From Alistipes muris (GTDB lineage: Bacteria > Bacteroidota > Bacteroidia > Bacteroidales > Rikenellaceae), in assembly GCF_943193205.1 (NCBI RefSeq), contig NZ_CALPDD010000009.1, positions 35,015 to 99,014 of the forward strand: DNA of 64,000 bases, given 5' to 3'. How positions within the stretch are numbered: position 1 is the stretch's first letter; each line of letters opens with the position of its first letter. Below are positions 7,356-16,619 of this stretch, piece by piece. The translations under genes were made by a program, and so were the position numbers. A model generated the notes under the pieces. The model had not been told where the DNA came from, did not search any database, and saw only the letters and a list, made by a program, of their open reading frames with translations.

Positions 7356-9020
7356 ATGAAATTGAAACATATCCTGCCGATCCTGCTGTTCGTCTGCGCG
7401 GTGCAGGGCGCCGGAGCGGCGGAAGCCGTGGCCGATACGCTGCGCGTCTACCTCGTCGGCGATTCGACGTGCGCCACCAAGAAGCTCGACAAGCAGAACC
7501 CCGAACGCGGGTGGGGCCACATGTTCCAGCCGCTGTTCGACGAAGCGGTAGTCGTCGAGAACCACGCCACCAACGGCCGTTCGACCAAGTCGTTCCGCGC
7601 CGAGGGGCGGTGGGCGCGCGTCTGCGACAGGCTGCGACCGGGCGATTACGTATTCATCCAGTTCGGTCACAACGACCAGAAAATCAATGATTCGACGCGC
7701 TATTCGACGCCTGCGCAATATGCCGAAAACCTGCGGCGCTATGTGCACGAAGCGCGTGCGAAAGGGGCGACGCCCGTGCTGCTGACGCCGATTGTCCGCC
7801 GCCATTTCGTCGACGGCGTGCTGACCGACACCCACACCGATTATCCCGATGCGATGCGCCGGGTGGCTGCCGAGGAGGGCGTTGTGCTGATCGACATGGA
7901 GCCCGCGACCCGTGAGTGGGTGGCTTCGTTGGGCGACGAGGCGTCGAAAGCGTATTACATGTGGGTGGCGCCGGGCCGCTGTCCGCTCTATCCCGACGGA
8001 CGGCAGGACGATACCCATCTGAATGTCCGCGGCGCGCACGAGGTTGCGCGCATGGTGGCCGAGCGCCTTTGTGAGCAGCTCCCCGAGCTGGGGCAGCACT
8101 ATCGTCCGGCCGATTTCGTGGTCGCCAAGGACGGTTCGGGCGACTTCTTCACCGTGGGCGAAGCCGTTGCCGCCATTCCCGATTACTGCGGCGCGAAAAC
8201 CCGCATCGTCGTTTGCGGGGGGCTTTACCGCGAGAAGATAGCCATCCCTGCGTCCAAACGCAACGTGGTGCTTGAAGGGCGCGGCGATGCGACGGTTTCG
8301 TGGGGCGCCTATGCCTCGCAGACCGGGCCTACGGGCCATCCGACCGGCACTTCCGGTTCGTCGACCGTCTACTTCGGCGGCGACGGCTGGGAGGTGCGCA
8401 GCCTGACGTTCGGGAACACGGCCGGACGCGTCGGGCAGGCGGTGGCGGTGCAGTGCCTGGGTACCGGACTGCATTTTTACAACTGCCGTTTCCTCGGTAA
8501 CCAGGATACGCTCTACCTCCACGGCCGGGGTAACTGCGACGGCAAGGAGGTCGACGACAATTCGGTCTGCATCTTCGAGGATTGCTACGTGGAGGGGACG
8601 ACCGACTTCATCTTCGGCTCGGCCGCGGCGCTGTTCGTCCGGTGCGAAATCCGCTCCAAGGCCGATTCCTACATAACGGCCGCTTCGACCTGCATGGGGC
8701 AGTCCGCGGGTTTCGTCTTCCTGCAATGCAGGCTCACGGCCGACGAGGGGGTGGATGCCTGCTACTTGGGCCGCCCGTGGCGCGACCATGCGCAGACCTG
8801 CTTTCTGTCCTGCGAATTGGGCGCCCATATCCGGCCTGCCGGGTGGCACGACTGGAACAAGCCTCACGCCCGCAAGACGGTGCGCTACGGAGAATTCGGC
8901 TGCACGGGCCCCGGCGCTTCGGCGGCCGGACGGGTGAAGTGGGCGCGGAAAATGAACTCCGGCGATGCCGCCGAAGCTCTCCGCTTCTTCGGGCTGCCGG
9001 ACGGGTTCGCCCGGCGATAA
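7356..9020 (+). CDS. Bifunctional CE12 (rhamnogalacturonan acetylesterase)-CE8 (pectin methylesterase)
   Basis: 554 residues with a signal peptide and two catalytic domains. The first (about 30-245) is an SGNH/GDSL esterase of the CE12 type: Ser in GDST (S37), Asn in GHND (N106) and DDTH with H221. The second (about 255-545) is a CE8 pectin methylesterase beta-helix: catalytic Asp pair in NQDTL (D384) and TTDFIFG (D417), and Arg in LGRPW (R473). Together they would remove acetyl and methyl groups from pectin, making it accessible to the GH28 and PL1 enzymes. Both active sites look intact. The HTCS gene begins 20 nt downstream. Confidence 0.9.
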   Translation: MKLKHILPILLFVCAVQGAGAAEAVADTLRVYLVGDSTCATKKLDKQNPERGWGHMFQPLFDEAVVVENHATNGRSTKSFRAEGRWARVCDRLRPGDYVFIQFGHNDQKINDSTRYSTPAQYAENLRRYVHEARAKGATPVLLTPIVRRHFVDGVLTDTHTDYPDAMRRVAAEEGVVLIDMEPATREWVASLGDEASKAYYMWVAPGRCPLYPDGRQDDTHLNVRGAHEVARMVAERLCEQLPELGQHYRPADFVVAKDGSGDFFTVGEAVAAIPDYCGAKTRIVVCGGLYREKIAIPASKRNVVLEGRGDATVSWGAYASQTGPTGHPTGTSGSSTVYFGGDGWEVRSLTFGNTAGRVGQAVAVQCLGTGLHFYNCRFLGNQDTLYLHGRGNCDGKEVDDNSVCIFEDCYVEGTTDFIFGSAAALFVRCEIRSKADSYITAASTCMGQSAGFVFLQCRLTADEGVDACYLGRPWRDHAQTCFLSCELGAHIRPAGWHDWNKPHARKTVRYGEFGCTGPGASAAGRVKWARKMNSGDAAEALRFFGLPDGFARR

Positions 9021-9026
9021 ATTTCG

Positions 9027-9034
9027 TAATTTTG
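9027..9034 (+). promoter_or_regulatory. Possible -7 box directly before the HTCS gene
   Basis: TAATTTTG matches TAnnTTTG and ends only 5 nt before the ATG at 9040. If used, the mRNA would be leaderless or nearly so. There is no clear -33 element, so it may be chance. Confidence 0.3.
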
Positions 9035-9039
9035 CAACG

Positions 9040-12000
9040 ATGAAACGGCTTTTGATTTTGCTGCTGCTCTGCTGCGGAGCGCCGCGCGTCGGCGCGTCCG
9101 AGCCGCCGCAGTGCCTTTTTCAGTTCTACACCACCTTCGACGGGCTCACGCACGACCGCATCGCCGACATCTACACCGATTCGCGGGGCTTCGTGTGGGT
9201 CTGCACGTGGTACGGGGTAAGCCGTTTCGACGGGTATGCGTTCCGCAACTTCAACGCCGTGCCCGGCGATTTCTCGCCGCTGTCGCACCACCGTTTCGTC
9301 TCGGTGAGCGAGGACGCCAACGGCCACTTGTGGTTCACGACCTACAATCTGCATGTCTACCGTTTCAACCGCTTCACGGAGCAGTTCGAGGACGTCGCGG
9401 CCCTCATCGAGGGGTTCGACGCCAAGCACTACCGGACGACCCACTGCCTGCACGACCGTGAGGGCGGCACGTGGGTGGCCATCGCCGGACAGGGCGTGGT
9501 GCGGTTCGCCGGGCGGGCCGACGCTTCGCCCGTGCAGGTCGATGCGCTGCTGGACGAGCCTGTGCTGGGCGGCGACGTCACGGCCATGTTCATCGACGCG
9601 GGCGGCGCGGCGTGGATCGCCGCGGCCGACGGCCAACTTAACCGGGTGGCGGCGGACGACCGCCGGCGTGTCCGCACCGTGTGCGAACTTCCGGCCCCGG
9701 CGTTCGACTTTGCGGCCGATTCGGCGGGGGTCTACTGCGCCACGTCGCGGGGAGTGGTCCGGGCGGACCTCCGGAGCGGCAAGGCAGAGCGGCTGGCTGG
9801 CGGCAGCAACATGCTCACGGCCATCGCCGCCGATTCCGTCCGCCGCGAAATCTACGTCGGGTCGCGTTCGGGCGAGCTCTACCGCGTGGCGGGCGGCCGC
9901 CTGGCACCCCTGGCCCCGCGGGGGCCCAAACCCCGCCGCATACGCAGTCTGACGGCCGATTCGCACGGAGTGGTGTGGGTCACAACGACCGAGGCGGGCA
10001 TCACGCGCTACAACCCGGCTACCGACGACTACAAACATTTCGAGCAGGAACCCTATACGGTCTCTTACAACCTCGACACGCTGACCCGCATTGCCGAGGG
10101 CGGGGGACGCCTTTGGGTGAAGATGAACAAATACGGCTTCGGCTACTACGACCGCAAGAAGGACTGCATCGAACCGTTCTACAACGACCCCCGGCGCCCC
10201 GACTGCCAGATGACCAACGCCGTGGTCCGCTTCGACGTGCAGGACGATGTGCTGTGGCTCTCGACCTATTACGAGCGCGGCCTGCGCAAAGCCGTGCTGC
10301 TGGAACAGCCTGCCGAGGTCTTCACGCTCGATTCGCCGGGCGGCACCTCCTTTTCGGGCGAAATCCGTGCGCTGCTCAGCGACAGCCGGGGACGGGTATG
10401 GGTCGGCACGCGCGACGGCGAACTGATTGCCTATGGCGGGAACGGGCGGCCGCTCTACCGGCTGCCGCTCAGGAATCCCGGCATGATTTACGCCCTGCGC
10501 GAAGACCGTGCGGGCCGTATCTGGGTGGGAACCAAGGGCGAGGGGCTCTACAAGCTGACCCCGCGCGGCGAGGGGTTCGCCGTGACCCATTATGTTCACT
10601 CCGAAACCGACCCCTATTCGCTCAACGACGACCGGGTCTACTCGGTCGAGGAAGACGACCGCGGCCGCATCTGGGTGGCGACCTACGGCGGCGGCATCAA
10701 CGTGCTGGACGACCCGCAGGGCGACCGTTTCATCCATGCGGGCAATCAGCTGACGCACTATCCGCTGGACGAGGCGGGGCGCGTGCGGTGGCTGCTGTTC
10801 GACCGCCCGGACCGCATGTTCGCCGCGACGGTCGACGGACTGCTGATTTTCGACCCGGGAGCGGGCTACAAGCAGATGCGTTTCCGGCTGGTGCAGAAGA
10901 TTCCGGGCGACGCGTCGTCGCTGGGCAACAACGACATCATCCACATGCTCAAGGATTCGCAGGAGCGTATCTGGCTGGCGACCTATGGCGGCGGGCTCAA
11001 CTGCATCGAGCGCTACGATGCCGACGGGACGCCGCGCTTCCGGTGCTACGACCTGTCGGACGGACTGCCGAGCAATATCTGTATGGCCATCGCCGAGGAC
11101 AGGCAGGGCGACCTGTGGGTGTCGACCCACAACGCCGTGTTGCGCTTTCGTGTCGGGCGGGGCAGTTTCGACGCCTACAATCTCTACGACCGGATGCGCA
11201 ACGCCATTCTGAGCGAAGCCACGGCGCTGACCTTGCCCGACGGCAGCGTGCTGTTCGGCGGCGGACGCCGTATTTACCGTTTCGAGCCGGACCGCATCCG
11301 TTCGGCCCCGGCCGACTGCAATCTGCGCTTTACGTCGCTCGACGTGCGGAACAAGCCGGTGACTGCCGGGCCCCGTTCGCCGCTCGACGTAGCGGTACCC
11401 GAAGCGCGGGAAATCGTCCTCCCGCACGACTATGCCAACTTCCGGGTGGGCTTTGCGGCGCTGAACCATGCGGTGCAGCATGCCGTTCGCTACATGTACA
11501 AGCTGGAGGGCTACGACAGCGACTGGAACCTTTCGGGCGCTGTCAACCGGGCCTCCTATTCCAATGTTCCTGCGGGCCGTTATACGCTCCATGTCAAGGC
11601 GTTCGTAGGTCATGCCGATACGGCCGGAGAGGGCATCCGGCTGGGCATCGAAATTCTCCCCCCCCCTTGGTTATCGTGGTGGGCCAAGACGCTCTACGTA
11701 CTGCTGGCGCTCGGAATCGCGTTCGTATGCCTGCGGGTCTTCGGATCGGTGGTGCGCATGCGCCGCGCCGCGAGCGTCGAACAGGACATGACCGACCTCA
11801 AACTGCGCTTCTTTACCGACATATCGCACGAACTGCGGACGCCGCTGACGCTGATATTGGGCGGCATCGAGGACGTACAGCGTCACGACCAACTCTCGCC
11901 GCGCGGCGAAAACAGCCTGACGCTGGCCCACCGCAACGCCAAACGGATGCTGACGCTTATCAACCAGCTGCTCGACTTCCGCAAGATTGTCAAGGAAAAG

Positions 12001-13404
12001 ATGGAGCTGAAGATTTCGCGCGTCGACCTGGTGCCTGTGGTCGAGGATGCGCTCGACGATTTCCGCGAAATGGCGGCCGAGCGGCGAATCGAGCTGCTTT
12101 TCACCGTCTCGCGGCGCTCGGTGCTGGTGTGGGTCGACACGGAGCGCATCGAGAGCGTCATCTACAACCTGCTTTCCAATGCGCTGAAATTCACCCCTGC
12201 GGGCGGCAAAATCGAGGTCATCATCGCTCAGCGCGACGCCGAGGACTGTGTAACCCTCACCGTGCGCGACACGGGCATAGGCATCCCGCGCGACAAGCAG
12301 AATCATATTTTCGAGCGTTTCGTGCAGGCGTCGCGCGCCGTCGACAGCAACATGAAGGGTTCGGGCATCGGTCTTTCGCTCTGCCGCGAAATCGTGGCGC
12401 TGCATCATGGCGAAATATCGGTGGTGAGCACCCCGGGCGAGGGGTCGGCCTTTACGGTGAAACTCAAGACGGGCAACGCCCATTTCGGGATGGAGCAGAT
12501 CGACTTTTCGGGGTCGGCGGGGCCCGACGGCAAGGCTGCCTACATGGTCAGCGACTTCACGTCGGTCGACAGCCAGCGCCGGACCGACGTGCGGCCGCCT
12601 GCCGATGCGCAGAAAATCCTGCTCGTCGAGGACAACCGCGAGCTGCGCGTCTTTATCTATAATAGCCTCATTGATACCTATGCCGTCATCGAGGCGGACG
12701 ACGGGGTGGAGGCGCTGGAGAAAATCCGCGCCGAAATGCCCGACGTCATCGTGACCGACCTGATGATGCCCCGCATGGACGGAATCGAGCTGATCGACAA
12801 GGTGCGCCACGACTTCACGATGAGCCACATTCCCATCGTCATGCTGACGGCCCGCCATTCGCCCGACGACCGGCTGAAGGCCATGGAATTCGGCGCGGAC
12901 GGCTACATCACCAAGCCGTTCAGCATCGAACTGCTGCTGGCCCGTATCGACAACCTGCTCACGCGGCGCCGGACGCTTTTCGAGAAGTACTCCGCGCAGT
13001 CGGCCCGCAACAAGATTGCCGAACTGGTGGTGGAAGACGTGGTGGTGACCGACCGCGACGAAGAGTTCCTGAAGGAGGTGATGTCGTGGCTGAGCAAGAA
13101 TATCGAAAATTCCGACCTGACCATCGACCAGCTGGCGTCGCACCTCGGGCTGGGGCGCACGACCATGTACAACAAGCTCAAGAGCCTGACGGGCAAGTCG
13201 CCTGTCGAACTGCTCAAGGAATACCGCATCACCAAGGCCAAACTGCTGCTGCACACGGGGCAGTTCTCCGTGTCGGAAGTGGCCTACAAGGTGGGATTTT
13301 CGGATCCGGGCTATTTCAGCCGCTGTTTCCGCGAGCAGTTCCACATGTCGCCCGCCGAGTATCTGAAAACCCACAATCTCAAACAAAACCAAGACCCCAA
13401 ATAA
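9040..13404 (+). CDS. Hybrid two-component system sensor-regulator (HTCS), pectin-responsive
   Basis: 1454 residues. Order: signal peptide; periplasmic two-component-regulator propeller repeats (many D/S-x-x-G-x-x-W-V/I-G-T motifs) followed by a Y_Y_Y domain; a transmembrane helix at about 877-905; HisKA with phospho-acceptor H930 in DISHELRTP; HATPase with DTGIGIP and GSGIGLSLC; receiver with D1240 in VTDLMMPRMDG; and a C-terminal AraC-type HTH ending near LKTHNLKQ. This single protein should sense a pectin oligosaccharide in the periplasm and activate the PUL promoters. The GH105 gene follows 1 nt after its stop. A run of nine C (11658-11666) lies just before the membrane segment. Confidence 0.95.
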   Translation: MKRLLILLLLCCGAPRVGASEPPQCLFQFYTTFDGLTHDRIADIYTDSRGFVWVCTWYGVSRFDGYAFRNFNAVPGDFSPLSHHRFVSVSEDANGHLWFTTYNLHVYRFNRFTEQFEDVAALIEGFDAKHYRTTHCLHDREGGTWVAIAGQGVVRFAGRADASPVQVDALLDEPVLGGDVTAMFIDAGGAAWIAAADGQLNRVAADDRRRVRTVCELPAPAFDFAADSAGVYCATSRGVVRADLRSGKAERLAGGSNMLTAIAADSVRREIYVGSRSGELYRVAGGRLAPLAPRGPKPRRIRSLTADSHGVVWVTTTEAGITRYNPATDDYKHFEQEPYTVSYNLDTLTRIAEGGGRLWVKMNKYGFGYYDRKKDCIEPFYNDPRRPDCQMTNAVVRFDVQDDVLWLSTYYERGLRKAVLLEQPAEVFTLDSPGGTSFSGEIRALLSDSRGRVWVGTRDGELIAYGGNGRPLYRLPLRNPGMIYALREDRAGRIWVGTKGEGLYKLTPRGEGFAVTHYVHSETDPYSLNDDRVYSVEEDDRGRIWVATYGGGINVLDDPQGDRFIHAGNQLTHYPLDEAGRVRWLLFDRPDRMFAATVDGLLIFDPGAGYKQMRFRLVQKIPGDASSLGNNDIIHMLKDSQERIWLATYGGGLNCIERYDADGTPRFRCYDLSDGLPSNICMAIAEDRQGDLWVSTHNAVLRFRVGRGSFDAYNLYDRMRNAILSEATALTLPDGSVLFGGGRRIYRFEPDRIRSAPADCNLRFTSLDVRNKPVTAGPRSPLDVAVPEAREIVLPHDYANFRVGFAALNHAVQHAVRYMYKLEGYDSDWNLSGAVNRASYSNVPAGRYTLHVKAFVGHADTAGEGIRLGIEILPPPWLSWWAKTLYVLLALGIAFVCLRVFGSVVRMRRAASVEQDMTDLKLRFFTDISHELRTPLTLILGGIEDVQRHDQLSPRGENSLTLAHRNAKRMLTLINQLLDFRKIVKEKMELKISRVDLVPVVEDALDDFREMAAERRIELLFTVSRRSVLVWVDTERIESVIYNLLSNALKFTPAGGKIEVIIAQRDAEDCVTLTVRDTGIGIPRDKQNHIFERFVQASRAVDSNMKGSGIGLSLCREIVALHHGEISVVSTPGEGSAFTVKLKTGNAHFGMEQIDFSGSAGPDGKAAYMVSDFTSVDSQRRTDVRPPADAQKILLVEDNRELRVFIYNSLIDTYAVIEADDGVEALEKIRAEMPDVIVTDLMMPRMDGIELIDKVRHDFTMSHIPIVMLTARHSPDDRLKAMEFGADGYITKPFSIELLLARIDNLLTRRRTLFEKYSAQSARNKIAELVVEDVVVTDRDEEFLKEVMSWLSKNIENSDLTIDQLASHLGLGRTTMYNKLKSLTGKSPVELLKEYRITKAKLLLHTGQFSVSEVAYKVGFSDPGYFSRCFREQFHMSPAEYLKTHNLKQNQDPK
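11658..11666 (+). repeat. Nine-cytosine homopolymer inside the HTCS gene
   Basis: C9 tract encoding Pro residues in ILPPPW just before the transmembrane segment. The frame is open as written. A one-base slip would remove the kinase, receiver and HTH domains. Confidence 0.9.
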
Positions 13405-13405
13405 G

Positions 13406-14635
13406 ATGAAACGAACCTTGTTCTTTGCGCTTTCTGCGCTGCTGCTTGCCGCTGCTGCCTGCTCGGGACGTCGCAGCCTGCTCGATTCGCCCGTACCGCT
13501 GGCCGTGCGGATGGCCGAAAGCGAAATCGCCCGCAACCCGTCGGCCACGTCGCTCGACGGAATCGCCCCGGGCAAAATCAAGTGGAACTACACGACAGGG
13601 CTTGAACTGCTGGCCATGATCGACGCGGCCGACGCTTACGACCGCCCCGATTTCTACGAGTATGCCCGGCGCTATTACGATACCATCGTGCGGCCCGACG
13701 CGTCCGTGCTGACCTACAAGAAGGAGAAGTACAATCTCGACCATATCTGCCCCGGCCGGCCCCTTTTCATCCTGGCCGAGCGCACGGGCGAGGCACGTTA
13801 CGCCCAGGTTCTCGACACGCTTTTCTGCCAGTTGCAGGAGCATCCCCGCAACGACGACGGGGGATTCTGGCACAAGCTGGCCTATCCGCACCAGATGTGG
13901 CTCGACGGCCTTTATATGGCCGAACCGTTCTATGCCGAATATGCGGTGCGCAAGATGGGCGGAAGCGAGCTGTTCGGGAATCTGAAAGCCGATGTCGTCA
14001 GCCAGTTCGTATTGGTCGGCAAGCATACTTATGACCCGGCTACGGGACTTTATCGCCACGCCTGCGACGTTTCGCGCCAGATGTTCTGGTGCGACAAGAC
14101 CTCCGGACAGACGCCCCACGCATGGGGCCGCGCAATGGGGTGGTACGCCATGGCCCTTGTCGAGACGCTGCAATATTTCGGCGTGGACGAGACGACGCAG
14201 CCTATGGCCGATATTCTGAATCATATTTACGAGGTGCTTCCCAAGTTCGCCGACCCCGAAACAGGCATGTGGTACCAGGTGCTGGACCAGCCCGGCCGCG
14301 ACGGCAACTACCTGGAAGCCACGGGTTCCATTATGTTCGTTTACGCCATGCTGAAAGGCGTCCGGCTGGGCTATCTTCCTGCTGAGATGCAGGAGGAGGC
14401 GATGCGGCTGTACGAACGTTTCGTGGAGCGTTTCGTGCGGGAAAACGAGGACGGCACGATTTCCATAACCGACTGCTGTGCGGTGGCCGGACTCGGCGGA
14501 AAGGACATGCGCGACGGTTCGTTCGACTACTATATCTCCGAGCCCATCATCGAGAACGACTGCAAGGGCGTAGGCCCCTTTATCTGGGCTTCGATGGAAT
14601 ACGACCGCGCCCGGGGACGGCTGACGAAAAAGTAG
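13406..14635 (+). CDS. GH105 unsaturated rhamnogalacturonyl/glucuronyl hydrolase
   Basis: 409 residues, lipoprotein-like start (LAAAACSG). It has the alpha/alpha six-barrel of the GH88/GH105 group, with KIKWNYTTGLELLAM, YPHQMWLDGLYMAEP, HAWGRAMGWYAMAL and the late SFDYYISEP block typical of YteR/YesR-like GH105. The enzyme hydrates and releases the 4,5-unsaturated uronic acid left by pectate or rhamnogalacturonan lyases, matching the PL1 on the other arm of the locus. Its ATG lies 1 nt after the HTCS stop, so regulator and enzyme are cotranscribed; a bidirectional terminator follows. Confidence 0.88.
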   Translation: MKRTLFFALSALLLAAAACSGRRSLLDSPVPLAVRMAESEIARNPSATSLDGIAPGKIKWNYTTGLELLAMIDAADAYDRPDFYEYARRYYDTIVRPDASVLTYKKEKYNLDHICPGRPLFILAERTGEARYAQVLDTLFCQLQEHPRNDDGGFWHKLAYPHQMWLDGLYMAEPFYAEYAVRKMGGSELFGNLKADVVSQFVLVGKHTYDPATGLYRHACDVSRQMFWCDKTSGQTPHAWGRAMGWYAMALVETLQYFGVDETTQPMADILNHIYEVLPKFADPETGMWYQVLDQPGRDGNYLEATGSIMFVYAMLKGVRLGYLPAEMQEEAMRLYERFVERFVRENEDGTISITDCCAVAGLGGKDMRDGSFDYYISEPIIENDCKGVGPFIWASMEYDRARGRLTKK

Positions 14636-14666
14636 GCGGGGCACTTTGCCCGCTCTCGCGGATATG

Positions 14667-14696
14667 AAAACCGCCCCGGAATTCCGGGGCGGTTTT
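14667..14696. terminator. Bidirectional terminator between GH105 and the opposing cassette
   Basis: AAAACCGCCCCGG, loop AATT, CCGGGGCGGTTTT. The long GC stem is flanked by A-run and T-run, so it serves the converging transcripts on both strands. Confidence 0.9.
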
Positions 14697-14717
14697 ATGG
14701 TTTGAAAAGTTGAGCCG

Positions 14718-15818
14718 CTATAAGATATAGCGGATGTCCTCGGCCCGATAGGCGGCGGGCAGATGGTGGTTGTCGACCAGCACCGTGGGAGTTTCGGCGA
14801 TGCCGATACGCCGGCAATATGCGATTTGCGCCTCCAAGTCCTTGCGGGCCATGGGGTGGACGGTCGCGTCGGACGGCAGGGTGCGGGTTTTGTACCAGCC
14901 TGCAATCAGGCGGTCGGTCTCGGGCCATGTATCCTGGATGCCGGAAGAAACGATCCGCAAGGCTGCGTCGTAGGAACGGCTGTCGCCTTTGTTGACTAAG
15001 AAAATCAGGTCGATACGGCAATTCTGCACCGAGGAAATCGCCCGGTGTACCTTTGCGCAGCTGGGACACGCGGGGTTCATGATGACGGTCAGCGTATGGT
15101 CGGCTTCCGCGTAGTTGCTGATAGGCTTGGCCTCCTCGGTATCCGTCTCCATCTTGGGCTGCTGGGCCAGCAGATACCAAAAAGTTTCGGGCGAATTCAG
15201 CAACTTTTCGTGCGTGTATTTCAGCTGTTCGGCTTCGCTCTCTTTTTCGGCCGTATCGGTACGTTGCCGGAACGTCAGCAGTCCCAAAGCGGAAAGAAGC
15301 CCGAGGGTAACCCAGTCGATGGCTTCGTGTGACCGCAGGACGGTCCAGCCGACCAGCGCGGAAAAGATTCCTGTTACCCAATAACGGGCTTTCCGGTCGA
15401 TGTGGTCGAGACATTGCCGAAAGAAATAGGCGATGCGGGCCTCGACCCTTGTCCGCTCGTCCTTGCTGACCATCAGCACGTTGCCGTCCCAGATGTCGCG
15501 GAACTGCTCGAAAGAGAGGACGGAACTCTGTCCCGATGCGTCCCGAAGCAGAATACGCTGCGTAATTTCGTCCGTTTTCTCGACCAGGAAGAACGGGAAT
15601 TCGTCGTGCCCGGCCATGATAATGACGGGTTTGCCGAGGGCCGTGAACTGGTTGAACTGCAGCCGGCAGATTCTGTTCGGCACCCGCAATTCGTCCAGCG
15701 TGTCGCAGAGCGCCCGGATGCTGTGCGGCAGGGGATGCCTCTCATAAATAGTCCGAATCCGCAGTTCGCTGATCCGGATGCCGACACGGGACAACAAAAG
15801 ATAAAGCAGATAGGACAT
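14718..15818 (-). CDS. Membrane protein with degenerate C39-like and thioredoxin-like domains
   Basis: 366 residues. Residues 1-120 resemble the C39 peptidase-like domain seen in Bacteroidetes VKOR fusion proteins (HPLPHSIRALCDTLDEL ... GHDEFPFFLVE), but the usual N-terminal catalytic Cys block is absent. Two membrane helices follow at about 146-161 and 168-183, where a full VKOR domain would have four helices and its own Cys pairs. The C-terminal part (about 230-366) is a thioredoxin fold with NPACPSC (C251, C254) and the cis-Pro loop TPTVLVDN. It looks like a shortened member of the C39-VKOR-Trx family, so a thiol oxidoreductase role at the inner membrane is likely; the partner is unknown. 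The start at 15818 avoids a non-hydrophobic extension. Confidence 0.6.
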   Translation of the reverse strand: MSYLLYLLLSRVGIRISELRIRTIYERHPLPHSIRALCDTLDELRVPNRICRLQFNQFTALGKPVIIMAGHDEFPFFLVEKTDEITQRILLRDASGQSSVLSFEQFRDIWDGNVLMVSKDERTRVEARIAYFFRQCLDHIDRKARYWVTGIFSALVGWTVLRSHEAIDWVTLGLLSALGLLTFRQRTDTAEKESEAEQLKYTHEKLLNSPETFWYLLAQQPKMETDTEEAKPISNYAEADHTLTVIMNPACPSCAKVHRAISSVQNCRIDLIFLVNKGDSRSYDAALRIVSSGIQDTWPETDRLIAGWYKTRTLPSDATVHPMARKDLEAQIAYCRRIGIAETPTVLVDNHHLPAAYRAEDIRYIL

Positions 15819-15888
15819 ATTCCGTAGTTTTAGGTTATTGCAATAACGATCTTTCCCGGCGGCATTCGTTCCCGTCCGGGGGAAAATT

Positions 15889-15914
15889 GGCTGCGGCAAA
15901 CATTTGCCGCAGCC
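15889..15914 (-). terminator. Hairpin between the DUF3244 gene and the C39/Trx gene
   Basis: Perfect 12-bp inverted repeat GGCTGCGGCAAA/TTTGCCGCAGCC with a 2-nt loop. On the minus strand it is followed by AATTTTCC, a weak U-tract. It could partly terminate or process the transcript so that the small secreted protein is made in excess over the membrane protein. Confidence 0.5.
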
Positions 15915-15947
15915 ATGAAAACATGAAAGAGGAAGCCTTACGGCCGA

Positions 15948-16349
15948 CTAATTGCGGCTATACTCTCCGTAACCCTTGAAACCGGCTCCTTCCAGTTCAA
16001 TCCGATAAAAATCGGGGTCGGTCGGTACAATGAGGATGGTCATCGGCTCGAAATCCGTGTTGCAGGTGCAGGCGCTCACGACCTGACCGCAGGAATTCGT
16101 TACCGTAACGACCACTTCGCCTACCGGATCATCGAAATAGAAAGCCAATTGGTCAGCGAACAATTCGGCCGTAATAGACGGTTGAGGTACTACCGAACGA
16201 GGACGCAAATTGGGATCGTGACCTCCAATAAAATTTAGATCAACTTTTGTTTTTTCAGTTTCATCCGGCCCTTTATATTTAGTAGCTCCAAATGTATTAA
16301 TCCCATTGCTTAAAAATAAGCTTAAGATAAGGATCACGATTTTCTTCAT
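15948..16349 (-). CDS. Small secreted DUF3244-like protein with a Cys cluster
   Basis: 133 residues. It has a clear signal peptide (MKKIVILILSLFLSNGINTFG), a polar linker, then an Ig-like strand region (ITAELFADQLAFYFD ... GEVVVTVTNSCGQVVSACTC ... FYRIELEGAGFKGYGEY). The pattern matches the DUF3244 family of Bacteroidetes. Three Cys lie close together in SCGQVVSACTC. The downstream gene on the same strand encodes a CPSC thioredoxin-fold protein, so these Cys may be its substrate; this is inference. Coding sequence near the 5' end is AT-rich compared with the rest of the window. Confidence 0.6.
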   Translation of the reverse strand: MKKIVILILSLFLSNGINTFGATKYKGPDETEKTKVDLNFIGGHDPNLRPRSVVPQPSITAELFADQLAFYFDDPVGEVVVTVTNSCGQVVSACTCNTDFEPMTILIVPTDPDFYRIELEGAGFKGYGEYSRN

Positions 16350-16619
16350 CTTTTATTTGATTTAGATTAGTAAAATTTCCAGTTGCAAAAGTAGTAGTTC
16401 GGGACGAAATATGCTACCGAATTCTGTTAAATTTGATATGATAGGGCCTTTTGTAAATGCTTAGCTATAAGTTGTTTGTAAATATATAATCATATAGCTG
16501 GATTTTGATTTGCTTTGTTTGTATGTAATATGCTGAATATTAATATATTACATTGTTTGATATTCGGTTTTTTAGTTATATTATTTGTATCTTGTTGATT
16601 TATAGCCTATTGCTTTTTA
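16350..16619. other. AT-rich intergenic region
   Basis: About 270 nt of strongly AT-rich DNA (e.g. around 16440-16620) with no gene. It holds a possible minus-strand -7 box TACTTTTG (complement of 16386-16393), 37 nt before the DUF3244 start, without a clear -33. The composition contrasts with the GC-rich flanks and may mark imported DNA. Confidence 0.6.
16386..16393 (-). promoter_or_regulatory. Possible -7 box of the DUF3244 gene
   Basis: TACTTTTG on the minus strand fits TAnnTTTG. No TTTG or TTG at the right distance upstream, so this is a half-site call. Confidence 0.4.

Noticed and set aside
5559..11613. Large minus-strand open frames opposite GH28, CE12-CE8 and HTCS genes
   Set aside because: His/Arg/Gly-rich translations without motifs; the plus-strand genes carry all catalytic residues.
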